DNA of 64,000 nt from Cristatella mucedo (Eukaryota > Bryozoa > Phylactolaemata > Cristatellidae), in assembly GCA_009760855.2 (NCBI GenBank), contig WPIO01000012.1, forward strand, positions 6,381,501 to 6,445,500, read 5' to 3'. Positions 22,919 through 35,191 of the stretch are shown here, one piece after another. A program made the translations under genes and the position numbers. The notes below the pieces were generated by a model. It saw only the letters and a list, made by a program, of their open reading frames with translations, searched no databases and was not told the DNA's origin. Every line of letters begins with the position of its first letter. Position 1 is the stretch's first letter.

Positions 22919-23101
22919 GAGCCCTAATGGCTCACTAGGTAAGGTGGCTGCATTTCACGACCTCGGCCCCGAGGTCGTGGGTTCGAATCTTGTGGTGGGC
23001 GATCCTTTATCGCCACTGCAAGCGGTGGTGATAGCCGGCAAGGCTCTTCTGTCGCTATACAAAAAGAGGCTGTTAAATCAGCTAGTCTTTTTATTTATTT
23101 G
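22919..23101 (+). mobile_element. SINE-B copy, well preserved
   Basis: tRNA-like head with A-box TGGCTCACTAGGT and B-box GGGTTCGAATC. Between them lies the long self-complementary arm CACGACCTCGG / CCGAGGTCGTG. The body holds a second hairpin GGCGAT-CCTTT-ATCGCC and ends TTAAATCAGCTAGTCTTTTT. It has no LINE-type 3' tail. Confidence 0.85.
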
Positions 23102-23491
23102 GGCAAGGTCAATGTTCAGGTTCTTATTAGCTACCACTACTCATTGGCATCAGCCTTGTCTGTTGCCTCGTTTAACTTTCACTTGGACCGTTTTTGCCGA
23201 TATAGCTGCACGTCGGTGTTTGACAGTATGTGCCAGTCACCATTATGGAAGCCAGTTTTTGTTAGCCTGTGACACCAGACACTAATGCATGAAACCTGGA
23301 TGCTACAGTCCTTTCCTGCGATCTTGCAATGTTCAATTATGACTTTGAGTCGGTTCAGTGGATTAGTGGATAGTTTGATTGCTTATTGTCTAAGTTTTGG
23401 CTCAGACCTGCTCGAAAAAAGACTTCAATGACTTTCCCGTGTGTTTCCCGCACTCAAAAATTTCATAGAGCTTTTCTGAGCTCACTCGGTA

Positions 23492-23697
23492 AAAAAAATA
23501 CTAGCTGATTTAACTATGTTGATTATGCTGAAAGTATTATGCTGAATACTATGCTGATTTAACAGCCTCTTTTTGTATGGCGACAGAAGAGCCTTTACTG
23601 TTATCACCACACTTGCAGTGACGATAAAGGATCTCACACCACAGGATTCGAACCCACGACCTCAGGAGCCGAGGTCGTGAAAAGCAACCGCCTTTCT
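23492..23697 (-). mobile_element. SINE-B copy (minus) with internal duplication
   Basis: Contains the SINE-B body and head complement (GGATTCGAACCCACGACCTC). The 3' end is expanded by short repeats of 'TATGCTGA' at about 23517-23558. Confidence 0.8.
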
Positions 23698-24672
23698 GTA
23701 GCTGTAGGATCGGCGTAGCAACTCTGGCCGGCCCCTGTACGTTGAACGGCTGCAGGGAAGATGCAATGTGTACGAGTGAGGGTGCTTGCTGAACCAATGT
23801 CTTTTTCTGGATAAGCTATGCTTGTTGCGTCTGTGCACCCGTGTAAGTGAAGCTTGCAGCAAGCCAAACCCCAACGAACGATGGCTACCTCTGCCGTTGA
23901 ACGGTAGGTCAACCGGTGGCGTGGCGGCTGTTGTATGTTTACTCATCATTTCATGGACCTCTTGGGCCCACCCTACTTCATCCCTAACCCACCGGTTCAT
24001 CTCCCTCCTTGACCAGATAAAGGTGTGGATAATGTGACATGCCGAGGTGCTGCTTTGGCTTGAAGCCAGTGCAACTAGTGGCACTGTGCCAATGTAATAA
24101 ATAGGGGCCTGGATTGCCACTTCTTCGACTCTCTCACGAGGCACAAGCAGTGGCAGCTGTCAGTGGATATCAGCAAGCTGGTGGGGGGGGGGCCTGGCCT
24201 GTGCAATCAGCTCTGGCGGTGTAGTTCTGCAGTATCGGTTCTCAAAAACTGCTTGTGTTCGTGTAGCTATGTCAGCTTATGCTATGCCAGTCCAAAACCA
24301 CTCTTACCAAGGAATGGTGATCTGTGGTGCTGCTAGGTGCTCCATGGACCTGGATAAGTATTTTACTATATGGGACAATCGTTCAGGATAACGTCGGCAC
24401 AAGCCAGTTTTCCGCCTCTACTTGCTGCGGTGACGGTGTTGGGCTCACAATATCCCTGTCATAATAGAAACAACTCAAGGCCTGCCAAAATATTACCTAC
24501 CGTTGGGTGCTCCGAGCAGAAGGCCAAGCTCAGAAGTGCTTGTACTATACTATCCATAGCCTTCAACTGTCGAATCCAGTCGGTAGTTCGTTTTTGCTAT
24601 CAATGACAGTGCCTGTTCTTATTGTAAATTATAAACGTTTCGCGTTTTTCGAGGTAGGGTAAATACAAGGTA
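23698..24672. other. no supported gene
   Basis: Overlapping short frames on both strands near 23630-24140 without recognisable domains. A G-run lies at 24182-24191. Confidence 0.4.
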
Positions 24673-24844
24673 CCATACCTGTGGATGGCCATGCAGACCA
24701 TGCCTGTGGATGGCCGTGCAGACCATACCTGTGGATGGCCGTGCAGACCATACCTGTGGATGGCCATGCAGACCATGCCTGTGGATGGCCGTGCAGACCA
24801 TGCCTGTGGATGGCCGTGCAGACCATGCCTGTGGATGGCCGTGC
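24673..24844. repeat. 25-bp minisatellite, about 7 copies
   Basis: The unit CCATGCCTGTGGATGGCC plus GTGCAGA is repeated head to tail with A/G variants at two positions. Because 25 is not a multiple of three, the long frames over it cycle through three peptide registers and are not evidence of coding. Confidence 0.95.
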
Positions 24845-25084
24845 CGCTGGCTCAGCTGGCATGACACGGCTATACCCACAAGCCTTTATTACCAGACCAT
24901 TTCTGTTATACTGTTGTCGTGAAGGTTCTTATTAGTTGGAGTTGTGAGGTATTTTCTAGCATTCAAGGGGTGACGACATGCCGGAATTGACAATCCCTGG
25001 AATATTTGCTAGCGGAAAGTATACATGGCCTTCGAATGTGCAGATAGCAGTGGAGTACTGTTTCTCAGGTGACTCTCATCAAGT

Positions 25085-25335
25085 AGCATATTGACTTAAA
25101 AATTCTGCTACTCACTTTTAGGTCCTTTCGTTCTCTTGCCCTTAAACACCTATCCGAAGTAATTCATTATCATGCTCACTCGTCTGCCTTAAGTCAGTTA
25201 GCTGCGCGGCCGACCAATCTCAAATTCTTTGTAGACCAGGTCTTCATTTGGTATGCTCCCAAAGTCCGGAACTCACTCGCGAATGACATAACCACATCCA
25301 CCCGACTTTGACATTTAAAAAGAGCTTAAAAACCA
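25085..25335 (+). mobile_element. LINE fragment (plus)
   Basis: Sense copy of the ORF2 terminus: 'CTCACTTTTAGGTCCTTTCG', then 'AATCTCAAATTCTTTG', 'TATGCTCCCAAAGTCCGGAA' and 'CTCACTCGCGAATGAC'. Frameshifted and truncated. Confidence 0.75.
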
Positions 25336-25398
25336 ACCTGTTTCCCGCAGCAGTCGCTCGTCAATTTGATTAGTCCTTTCTGTGCTTATATGTGCTGA

Positions 25399-25401
<3 letters not shown>

Positions 25402-25476
<75 letters not shown>
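25402..25476. repeat. (TA)n microsatellite
   Basis: Uninterrupted TA dinucleotides, about 37 units. Confidence 0.98.
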
Positions 25477-25482
<6 letters not shown>

Positions 25483-25514
25483 GTTATCACTAACCAACCG
25501 AAACGCTTCCTTTA

Positions 25515-25565
25515 CGGCGTTTATAAAGTGTTTGGAAAGAGATAGTTCTTTTACGGTGCTACGAG
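25515..25565 (+). mobile_element. LINE/SINE tail remnant
   Basis: GGCGTTTATAAAGTGTTTGG... AGATAGTTCTTTTACGG resembles the shared retroposon tail. Probably the 3' end of the LINE at 25085 split by the TA tract. Confidence 0.45.
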
Positions 25566-26676
25566 CAGCTCACTGCCTGTGGACCTGCTTCGCTGAGTCG
25601 TTGCAGTTCCATCACGGAAGACAGCACTGTGCCATCTTGCCACTTGACGGAAGTGCGCCATCTTGCCATGGGAAGCAAGTGCTCCATCTTGTGGCGTGAC
25701 GGATTTTCTCACTTTAACTAGTAGAGATACAACTGTTTTATTCTTATTACTTATTGCCCAAATTTTGCAAGCAGATTTGATTTACAGTTTCTAAACTGTA
25801 TCACAGAAATATGAATAAGGCAGAGTATATGAATGACAATATATTTACTAAGGAAATCCAAAAAATGGCAACTTCTAAGTCAATGCTGAAATCTTCAAAT
25901 CATCGAAAACATCGCCACGTCTTCAATATCTGTACCGACAGTCAGACCAGAGTCTGTGCTTCCGGTAGCCAGTGAATGTCAGCCTCAAAAGTCTATCGGA
26001 AGTCAGGACTCATTCTCTTTTTTTTCACACTGAGTAAAATATAGCACTCACGAATCCAGACTATCGCCTTATTCTCTCGATTGTGACTGAACGGAGGCCT
26101 TGGGGTTTATTTTAGTGCAAAGTAGCCACATCTTTCTTGTTTTCCCCTTATGTTAGTCATACACTAATGCCTGTTCACCTTTCAATTTTAATTTGAGAAG
26201 TAGTTGGCTGTTCCTCTTTATTCATTAATTTTTGTGAAAAAAATTTCGTCAATTTCGGTGCTGGTTCTCATTGTTTAAAGTGTCACATGCGAATCTCCCT
26301 TGAAAGATATAGGCTGTGGCTGATCGCCTTTGTTGCTGCCGTAGTCGTAGTACTTCAGCATGACCTACAGGCTGCCCTTTCCTCGGTGATCGCTAGTACC
26401 ACAATCTGTTTCGTACTGGATAATGTCAGGGATTCTGGTCCCTGAATTTGTGGTCTTGAATCCTGTTGTTTGTTTTTCTCATGGTTGCTTTTTAGCATAT
26501 TAATTTCCAGCTCCTGAGCTGTTAAACAAGCCCTGTGCAAATCCGTTATCACCTCACACCGAAACGTAAGCTACATTGCCTCGAATCTCTATGGGCAGCA
26601 TCAAAGTAGAAGGTATCCTCACAATACTATAACAAGAATGTGGACAGATGCTGTTATGTTGTCTTTGAGCTACATC
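25566..26676. other. no supported gene
   Basis: Near 25610-25700 the phrase 'GCGCCATCTTGCCA' recurs in diverged form three times. No gene recognised. Confidence 0.4.
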
Positions 26677-26850
26677 TAAAAAAATACTAGCTGATTTAAC
26701 AGCCTCTTTTTGTATAGCGACAGAAGAGCCTTTACGGCTATCACCGCTGCTTGCAGTGGCGTTAAAGGATCGCCCATCACAGGATTTGAACCCACGACCT
26801 TGGGACCGAGGTCGTGAAAAGCAACCGCCTTACCTAGTGAGCCATTACGA
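26677..26850 (-). mobile_element. SINE-B copy (minus), well preserved
   Basis: Reads 3' to 5': AAATACTAGCTGATTTAACA, the body with GGCTATCACCGCTGCTTGCA, then B-box complement GGATTTGAACCC and the head hairpin CACGACCTTGG/CCGAGGTCGTG. Confidence 0.85.
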
Positions 26851-27043
26851 AAAGTTGCTTATCAAAAGAGAGGAAAGAATAAAAATACAAAGTGAGAGTA
26901 GGAGCAGGTAAGTTTCGAGCGAATAGGGCATCACTGATCTTGAAAACCATGGATTGAATGACTGAAACATGGATTGCTATTCCGTACTCCACAGCAGAAC
27001 GGAATACATCTTGCAGCCCCAACCTGGTAGAGACTTCAACTCT

Positions 27044-27182
27044 GAGCTGGTTTGGTCCAGTGGTTAAGGTGCTCGCCCCGACCAAGGCCTGGCTGAGGTC
27101 GTGGGCTCGAGCCCTGAGGCATATGTGAAGCGCCTGAATAGAGATTAAGTTCTCTTGGGGCGCTACACGAATGAATTATTTT
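27044..27182 (+). mobile_element. SINE-A copy, best preserved
   Basis: The head GAGCTGGTTTGGTCCAGTGG TTAAGGTGCTCGCC carries the A box. GAGGTCGTGGGCTCGAGCCC carries the B box. A short linker leads into the LINE-type tail (AAGCGCCTGAATAGAGATT... TCTTGGGGCGCT) and an AT-rich end. The tail is homologous to the LINE 3' end, which implies mobilisation by that LINE. Confidence 0.85.
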
Positions 27183-28516
27183 AATTTTTTTTAAATTTTA
27201 ATCGTTCAGATCACGAGGGCTAGATTGCTGCTGGATCTTTGTATAATACCTGATCAAGGCTGTGGTGAAGTGGATTTTAGCTGGTAGGCAATGATAGGTG
27301 ATCAGTTCTGTAGCTACCACGTGCAAGAGAACGTTCGAAGGCAATATTGGCTGGTCATGACCCAAACAAGTGAAAGGCTTTCAGCTGCTAGTACCCGGAC
27401 GAATTTATTTCCAGCTCATTTTATCTTTTGGCATGCTTGGCTGCCGATGAAAACCGTATGACGAATGATTAGTCAAGTTACACTAAAGCTCAACACACCA
27501 TGTTAATTGATCTTACTCTGACTGCCGATATGGTGGAGCAACGCATCGATTGCCAGAGTAGCATGTACTTTTTTTTTTAATTCCCAGGCGGTCGCTGAAT
27601 GCATGCCGTTACGGAATTTTCGAGTTAGTGAAGCAAATGTCCTAAATATAGCCGGCTGTAGTGGCAAATCCCAAGCACTGTCCTTGGTGGGGAAGTTTGG
27701 AGTGGTAGTGACGGTGGTAGTAGATTGTCATCGTTCCGATAATTCTCATCGTTCCGATCGAACCATGACAGACGCACGACCAACTCATCACTGCCTCAGG
27801 AACCCCTGCTCCCTCTACACCAAGCCGAGCAGTGATGGGCTGCTACTAGGCCAGCAGCAGGCGGTGCAGTGCTAGAAGGTCACTGCTTTCTGGAATTTCC
27901 GTGCCCTCAAACTTATGTGGGCGGTGTATGTTTTTTGCGTTCGATCGACGCCTGTTTGCAGACCTTGGCAGCTAGTGGGGACCCTGTTGTCGGAGCTTGC
28001 AGCCAGGGTCCCAGTATCCATTCGCTGTTCTGTTACAAGTTTCGTACTGCTATCGCTTGAGAGGTGTAGCACTTTTTGCTGGTGGTGACGACCACCTGCT
28101 CAGCCGGTAGCACAGATTGAATTCCCAAAATGTGAATCCTGCTAAATTGTCAGCCGGATTTGTTCGGAGCTGCCAGCACTCCTACCTCAGACCCAACTTG
28201 CTGGGCTGCGTCAGCGAGGCTAGTCCACACTTGCTCCGGCAAAGTGCTTTTGTTATTGGGCTAACTCTTCGGGATCCTTGAAAGCTCTGCTGCCTGCCAG
28301 TGGATTTGTGAAATACATTTTTCTTGTGTTTGCCTCCGAGGCTTTGCAGACTGACACACGGAGCCCTGCCCAAGCAATTATTTACCTAGCACCACCATAC
28401 CTGCTGATTGATGTTTGAAAATACAAGCCCAAAGCAGCAGCTGATACATTACTAAGCTGGAAAGAATTTAGTATATCTAGATTACTGAGGCAAGTGACTT
28501 CCGTAAAGGACATGTG
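27183..28516. other. no supported gene
   Basis: No recognised gene. Short frames at 27603-27875 and 27872-28072 show no family resemblance. Confidence 0.4.
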
Positions 28517-28538
28517 TGAGAGAGAGAGAGACACACAG

Positions 28539-28641
<103 letters not shown>

Positions 28642-28909
28642 CGTCAGAGAGAGGTGAGGGAGGTAGGGAGAGAGGGGTCACATGCCGAAGGTTGATGCGC
28701 ACTTATCCATGTGCAGCTTAGCCAGCTTGCATGTGGCCTGTGACTAAAGATCTGCCCCTGGTGCTGCTTGCTCTTTTCAAATCTGCAGTGTGTGGTTTAT
28801 TCAGGTCTCTCTTGTCTATTGCTCGGGTGTTCGATGTCAAGGCCGACTGACACTTGCTCTGGCTACTCTCTCAAACCTTAGTCAAACCTCGCAATGAAGC
28901 TCGAATCTT

Positions 28910-29795
28910 AGTAATAACAATAATAACAGTAAAAAAAACTTGCATTGCACCTTAAAAGAACCTAAACTCTTACGTAGGTACTCTGCATCTGCTGCATAGG
29001 AAGCATGTCAGTTGGTTTGTGATAACATGCACACTGTCTGCACGATTGAGTCTGCAAAAGACAATTCACGCGGACCCAGCGAATTCTTGAAGGAACTGTT
29101 GCGTTTTCCAGCTTTTTTTTAATGTCCAGTCAGGAGATGTGACGTCACGTGGAGTGAGTTCCAGGGTTTGGGAGCAAACAAACTAAAAGCACTGTCTCGA
29201 AAGGATTTAAGATTGGTTAGAGGCACCAATGAATGATTTGTGTCCGAATAGTGGGCAGTACGCTGCCTAGCTAAATAGGGAACTAGTTCTGATAGGTAGG
29301 CTGGAGCAAGACATTGAAGGTACCTACGAGTGGTTAACTACATGGAAGTCGATATGATGCTTGATAGGGATCCAGTGCAGGTCAGTGAGAAGTGGTGTAG
29401 AGGTAGTGCAAGTCAACAGTTGTGACGTTTTAGACAGGCAAGCCTAGCTGCCGAGTTTGTTTTACAAACTGGACGCCTTATTGCACAGGCCGAAAGACGT
29501 GTTCGTAATTATTTACAAAAGTAGAGAGGATGTCACAAATACATGGACCAACTTGGATACGGTATCCCAGACTAAGCAGGCCCGACTTTTTGCAATGCTA
29601 TGTAACTCCCAGTAGGTATGGGCGACTTTAAAGCTGATATGGTTATCTAGTGAAAGTGAAAGGTTTGGAGCAGGGCACCCAAAGAGCATATAGATGCTAC
29701 AGGAGATATGCTGGTCGAGCCCATTTTGAGGGAAAGTTTTACAATTTCTGAGCATAACGAGTAAGTTGGTTTTATCGTCGTCTTCGTGGCATGTC
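28910..29795 (-). mobile_element. LINE fragment (minus), long copy
   Basis: Starts with AATAACAATAATAAC and the subfamily 3 tail (CACCTTAAAAGAACCTAAAC). It runs through the 3' UTR and then about 700 bp antisense to the ORF2 C-terminus. Matching blocks include 'GAGTTCCAGGGTTTGGGAGC', 'ATAGGTAGGCTGGAGCAAGA' and 'GTTGGTTTTATCGTC' at the upstream edge. Many frameshifts; inactive. The 5' truncation point is near that of the 15559 copy. Confidence 0.82.
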
Positions 29796-31798
29796 TTCAA
29801 CAGTCTTGAAGCCATCGGCTGCGAGGAGAGTGGAGGGGGTAGGTTGCAGTTTGTTCTTTTAACTTTTGCAGCTGCGTTTGTTCTTCCTTGTAAGTCCCCT
29901 GTGATGCCCTACGACTGCTCGGTAGTATCTCGTCCCTTGCATTGCATGGACGTTCAAACGCATTGCTGTGCCACTCACCACACTGCACCACTGGTCGCGT
30001 CTGGTTGTGGGGGGGGGAGGCTTTCGAGCCACTTATGTGGGCAGACTCCCTGCAGAGGAGAGCTTTCTGCGCTTTCTGCTCCCAATGAAGCAGCAGGCGT
30101 GAGAGGATTTATGCACTTCTTGCTGTTTGTGGGTTTGTTAGCCTGCTCGGGCAGCTGCTCCCGACCTACCACCACCAACCGATGATTCGTTAAAAGCTCA
30201 ATCGTCTATTCACTGTGCCGTCTAGTCTACTAGGAGCTGTCGCCTGTTAGGGCGTCTTTGTGACCATTGGGGGTGGGGTGAAGCATGCTGCACACGTATT
30301 CAGTATCTTATCAGTGTCTGGATTCAGTATTTGAAGTGTTCTTTATTGTTAGTGGTGAGGCCCATCGATGGTCGTGAATATTTCAGTAGACTCTCGTCCC
30401 ACTGCGGTTAAGGATGGCTACCTGCACGGGTCTGTTCTTGCCGGCCATCACTGGGTGCTTCCATCTAAAAACAGTGGCTCTTCCATCTCTTACACGCCAG
30501 CTCAGCATTGGTTCGTAGTGAGATGGTAGGTGGTGGTCTCAGCCAGTCTGTCATTTACGAGTCGTGGGATCGTAAGTGGCTCAGCTGGAAGCCACCATAA
30601 GCATCTGCTATATTCATACAGCAAGCCCAGTTGGAGTAGGTAGTTCTGACTGGCTGGCTACTCCATAACCACCGCCCTGCTCTTGTTCCTTGCAAGTTCA
30701 TCGGCTGTCCCGCAGTCTGACCTGGGAGGTCGGGCCACTAAAGTGTATGGCCCTTCGTGCTGCTAAGGACGCCTTTGCTATTGAGTCCCTTGAAACTCGT
30801 GCTGCTTGCTATGTATTCTGAACTCACGCGGTCGAGATCCACATGTAGCACCTCATGTGCTGGCAAGTGAGCTGCTGCTAAGCAGCCTTTGTGAGAGCCA
30901 GCTGGTGAAACTGCGCCAGCTTCCCTGGGAGAGCAGTGGTACTAGGGCTCTGCTGAGTCGATTAGCTGGTGGCCAACTGGCTGCTTGAGGGCATCTGCCA
31001 TGGGTCTGAGTCTCCTGTGGATGGCCGACCAACTCTCACACAGAAAAACTTTGGCATACTTTTTTTGTTATTGGCTGTTGTACGATTGGCATCTGGTTGA
31101 GACTTATCATTTGAGGTACTAGTAGCTTAATGCAGCTAATCCTGCACCATTCCAGTCCAGCTTGGCAGCCTTGTCGACTGCCATATAGTCAGGCAGCTGT
31201 TGTGCCGATGAGCATTACCCAACAGTTTGTTCTGGCTCACTTTGATTACCACCCAGCTGGTTGATGAGAGTAGCCTGCAAGCTGGTGGGTAGAACCTTCT
31301 GGTTGGTTGTACGCTGGGGAATGCGTAGCTGTGCTCAATGAAGTACAATCATTGCAAAACTCGTACTTCCTCAAGGGATCCAGGAATAAGAATTTGAAAA
31401 TGTCGAAATTAATCCCAAGTTGTAGCGATGTTGATCCTTTGTGGGAAATCTACCTACAGGCAAGAGTCCTAGAAGAAGCCGATTAATGGAGACAACCCCC
31501 TTCTGTACTCGGAGAGAAAGATTATGGCAAGACTTGGCTGGCTATCCGGATAGGCATGAACCGGACCGGCTTGCCTTGGCTAGTCATTCCTTCCCTGCAA
31601 GTGTGATAGTGCATGAGTTGTGGCTTGCACCATGGTTTGGCATCTGGAAACCGATCGAAGCCGGTAAACGTGACCCTTTGCACAAAGTGACAGAGCTAGT
31701 GGAACTGCTGCCCTGTGTGGCTCACTGGCATGGCCAACTAGTATGACATGCCGGGTGCCCACCTATAGTCGGCGCATATCCCCCGACCTGGGTCGTGA
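29796..31798. other. no supported gene
   Basis: A frame of 139 codons at 29766-30185 (plus) and one of 101 codons at 31441-31746 (plus) are open, but their composition and content give no family match. I treat them as non-coding. Confidence 0.4.
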
Positions 31799-31910
31799 AG
31801 TTCGAGCACCTTGCCACTGAACTATGACCCAGGGCCAAATGTTAAGTGCCCAGAAAGAGACTGAGTTCTCTGAGGGTGTTAAATCAAATGCATTATTATT
31901 ATTAAGTATT
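31799..31910 (+). mobile_element. SINE-A-like copy (degenerate)
   Basis: A degenerate tRNA-like part (GGTCGTGAAGTTCGAGC) precedes the shared tail (AAGTGCCCAGAAAGAGACTG AGTTCTCTGAGG) and (TTA)n. Confidence 0.6.
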
Positions 31911-32425
31911 ACGATATGCTCCTCATTCGTTGTTCTGATGCTGCACTCGAATTGCAGCACTTATGCCAGCCACCTCTATTGAGACTCATGGAACAAAACC
32001 GTCATCATTAACTGTAGAAAGCATCGAATGACTAATCGTCTTATAATTCACCCGGGTGTTTGAGGCCGGCAAAGTACTATGGTTGAAAATAACAAGAATT
32101 GGGATATTGAGGCAGTGATAGGCAGTAATATTTTTCTGTTTTGTAAGTTTATATGTACTTGTTACATTATGTACATTCTCAGTTGAAGTTTCTTATAGTA
32201 AGTGTAAGTAGTGATTATCTGTCGAAATAGATGAGTTGTTGTGACTTTTGCCTCTCGTTTCAGAGTTTGTAAGTTTTCCTCCAAGTAAGACAATGGTAGC
32301 ATAACATTTCTCCTCTTCAGCTTACGATATCATTGTAGGCGTATTTAGCTCCATGTTTGTCCGACTGACTGTTCAGCTACACATTTGCTATGGGAGCCAA
32401 GTACATGCGGCCGTTAATGTGTAAA
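31911..32425. other. no supported gene
   Basis: AT-rich; nothing recognised. Confidence 0.4.
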
Positions 32426-32426
32426 G

Positions 32427-32585
32427 GTTAGCTGATTCAACAGCCTCATTTAAAATAGCAGTAGAACAGCCTTAACGGCTATCACCGCCACTTGCAGTAG
32501 GCAATAAAGGATCTCTCACTTCCGGACTCGAACCCACGACCTGGTTTGTAAAGAGTGAGCACTTTACTTTTAGGCCAAGACCCAG
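32427..32585 (-). mobile_element. SINE-B body with SINE-A-like head (minus)
   Basis: The 3' part is SINE-B (AGCTGATTCAACAGCC... GGCTATCACCGCCACTTGCA). Upstream of the B-box complement (GGACTCGAACCC) the head ends 'TTTTAGGCCAAGACCCAGGG', closer to the head seen at 31799 than to other SINE-B copies. It may be a separate subfamily or a chimera. Confidence 0.65.
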
Positions 32586-34664
32586 GGCAATGGACGATTT
32601 TGTCACAGGCAGGCATGCCTATGCAAAGGCAGAGAGCTGTTTGCTAGCCACTGCAAAGCCGAGTTGGGTGGGTGGGGGGGGGTCAGTAGGCACCATTTGT
32701 CGTCTGGCTACCACATTCGGCCACCTTACAGCAGCTTTAGGCAAGTAGCCCCGTGATGGCATTGTTGAGACTGCTGTCCACTAGGGGTCAATGCCTTGAG
32801 AGGAACCAGCTTACACCAGAAGCAGGCCCATATGCACTACTACCAATGAGGTTTGACCGCTGTATACGATCTAGCTGTAGGTCCTGTAGCCAACTTAGTG
32901 GCTGCTAATCGATCCTTCTTGAATTGACTTAATAGGCCGGACCCCTACAGCTGCACTGGTCGTGCCGAGCAGGCCATACTGTCAAGAGTGCTATCAACTG
33001 TAGGGAACAACATAACCACAATGGGCCATTGGAGGATATTCCGAGCTGCATTGGAATATGCTCCGAGGTGAGCCGAACTGGGTTTTGCTTGGAGCTTCAG
33101 GCAAGAAATGCCAGCTTCAAGTTGTTTCAGCACTTTGTCACAAGGTCGACTGTTGGAGCATTGCTACCACAAGAGGGTTTCCCAGCCTAGCGAAAAAGAT
33201 GGCTGTGGTAAACGACCTGCAGGTACGCATGAACTTGCCCAGCCGGGTCAAAGTTGGTGCACCTAACCGTAATTGTAGCCGGTCTTTTTAAGCTGTGGGC
33301 TGCCCAAGTCTTCTCAGGACTACAGCCATGACTGATGGTGCTGGTAGAAAGTTGGACAGAAAGGCCAAGAGGGTGACAAGATGGACAAGCAAGTCGAGAT
33401 CAGAAGCTCCATGCAGAAGCTGCTGCTAGCCAATTCATGTGTAGGAACCGGAAGACTGATAAGAAGACTCGATTTCTGGCACACCTACATACCGACATGC
33501 CATCCAATAGTGACTCTAAGCCTCTGTCCGACACATGAGGCAGCTTACCCTGAGGATGTACTAGCACTTTAACGTCACGGCACGTGACCAAAGCAAATGG
33601 TCAGACAGGTTAGCAAGGAATTCCAATGTATGGACAACGTATCCAATATGGGGGGCTTTGGTTTGAATTCAGTGCAGGCCGAAATTGTATCAACATATAA
33701 CTAGATTCAATGGTAACTAGTACGGAGTCTCTATGTGCCTGTCTGTGGCTGGATGCAGACATGAATGTTAAGTAGCCGGTTGGATGGAGTAAGCATGAGG
33801 TCGATACATGGGTTTTGAGTGTGGTCTGGATTGTTCCCAAACTTTCACAACCGACTTAGCTTTGGAATGATGTGCCAGTTTGGGGGAGACTCGCTTGTCC
33901 ACAGGATTATGTGATGGTTGTGCTTTGTTGACCTGCTGGCTGCCTTAGCCCTTCTGCCTCATGGTACCCGGCTGGAGGTTACTGAAGCGTTTTAGTGTCC
34001 TCCGAAATGGCTAGGCTCTCTCATTTGTCATTAGAAACCGGCACAGGCCCTTGCCCTACCTCGGCAACTCCTATTCTGGATGGCACTCGGTGCCTGTCAC
34101 CACCGAGTGAGCTGCTTGAGCCGTTATGGCTCAGTGGCTCCCATCTTTTGTGAAGTCGGCTATTCATTACCCATAATGTCTAAGAAAGCAATTAATCACT
34201 GCCACATATACAGTTAATGGGTTTGCATGTGTCAGCTTTTCCTGTCTGCCGGGCTGAGCTCCATACTGCTGTCGATGGCATTTACCAAAAGCTACCGTAG
34301 GCAGGCTTTCATGTTGTCCGGGAGGTGGTTCTATGGCAGGCCATCTGTCCACCCTCCTGTCGATAGCGGCAGCAACTCTCCCATCCTTTCTGTCTCGGAT
34401 GGTGAGTTGGGGTGGGAGGCTTCAATGCCTGCATTCTGCACGTGGCTTCGCTTGTGCTTCACTTGACTCCCAAGCTGCACATCCGCGTATACTGTGTATT
34501 GTACATTGCACCTGACCTGGCACGTCTAAAACTGTACCTATATAGTTCCAGTGATGGTTGTCTCAGCTCAGTGACATGGGGGTTCAATAGACTATCCCTG
34601 TTTGTTTCGTATCGATGGTTCTGTTGCTCCTATGTGGGGAAGCTGTATGAATGGGTGGAGCTAG
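32586..34664. other. no supported gene
   Basis: Short frames only. A G-run lies at 32665-32680. Confidence 0.4.
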
Positions 34665-34667
34665 GAT

Positions 34668-34838
34668 TTTGTGATAGCACACTAGGTAAGGCGGTTGCTT
34701 TTCACGACCTCGGTCTCGAGGTCGTGGGTTCGAATCCTGTAGTCGGCAATCCTTTATTGCAGCTGCAAGCGGTGGGGATAGCCGTAAAGGTTCATCTGTC
34801 GCTATACAAAAGAGGTTGTTAAATTAGCAAGTATTTTC
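34668..34838 (+). mobile_element. SINE-B copy
   Basis: Head 'GATAGCACACTAGGTAAGGC', hairpin CACGACCTCG/CGAGGTCGTG, B box GGGTTCGAATCC, then the SINE-B body ending TTAAATTAGCAAGTATTTT. Confidence 0.82.
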
Positions 34839-35191
34839 TTCAGGCTGGGGTAAGGTAAGGATTTTCAGGTTGTGGGCAAGGTACACTGCTGCTGCCCCTT
34901 GGTCATGGGGAAATTTACCCTAGGATCTAGGTATTTCCCTCTGTCCCTGGCGAGGAGGAATCTCCCCCTGGCTCCACCCCTGGCTGTATGTCTGTTCATT
35001 AGGAGAGATAGCGACAGCAAGAGCTATCAAGAATAGTGGCAAAACCTTGAATACCTTAGCAGTCAAAGAAGTATGGTTCGAGTAATGCTAGTGGTTGGGC
35101 ATACGTGCTGACCTTTAGGCCTTTAGTTGGTTTGTGAATTGTTCATTGAATACCCGGGCAGTAATTCCACAAGGCAGGGGGCCACCGGAAC

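Noticed and set aside
22919-23000. tRNA genes at the SINE heads (also 13249, 26677, 34668, 45239, 27044)
   Set aside because: A and B boxes are present, but acceptor stems do not close and the same body follows each; they are SINE promoters, not tRNAs.
24619-24935. Repeat proteins over the 25-bp minisatellite
   Set aside because: Frames are open on both strands simply because the satellite unit lacks stops; composition artefact.
25315-25699. IYIYIY and similar ORFs (also 48455-48893, 28382-28721, 63482-63742)
   Set aside because: These are translations of TA, GA or CT microsatellites.
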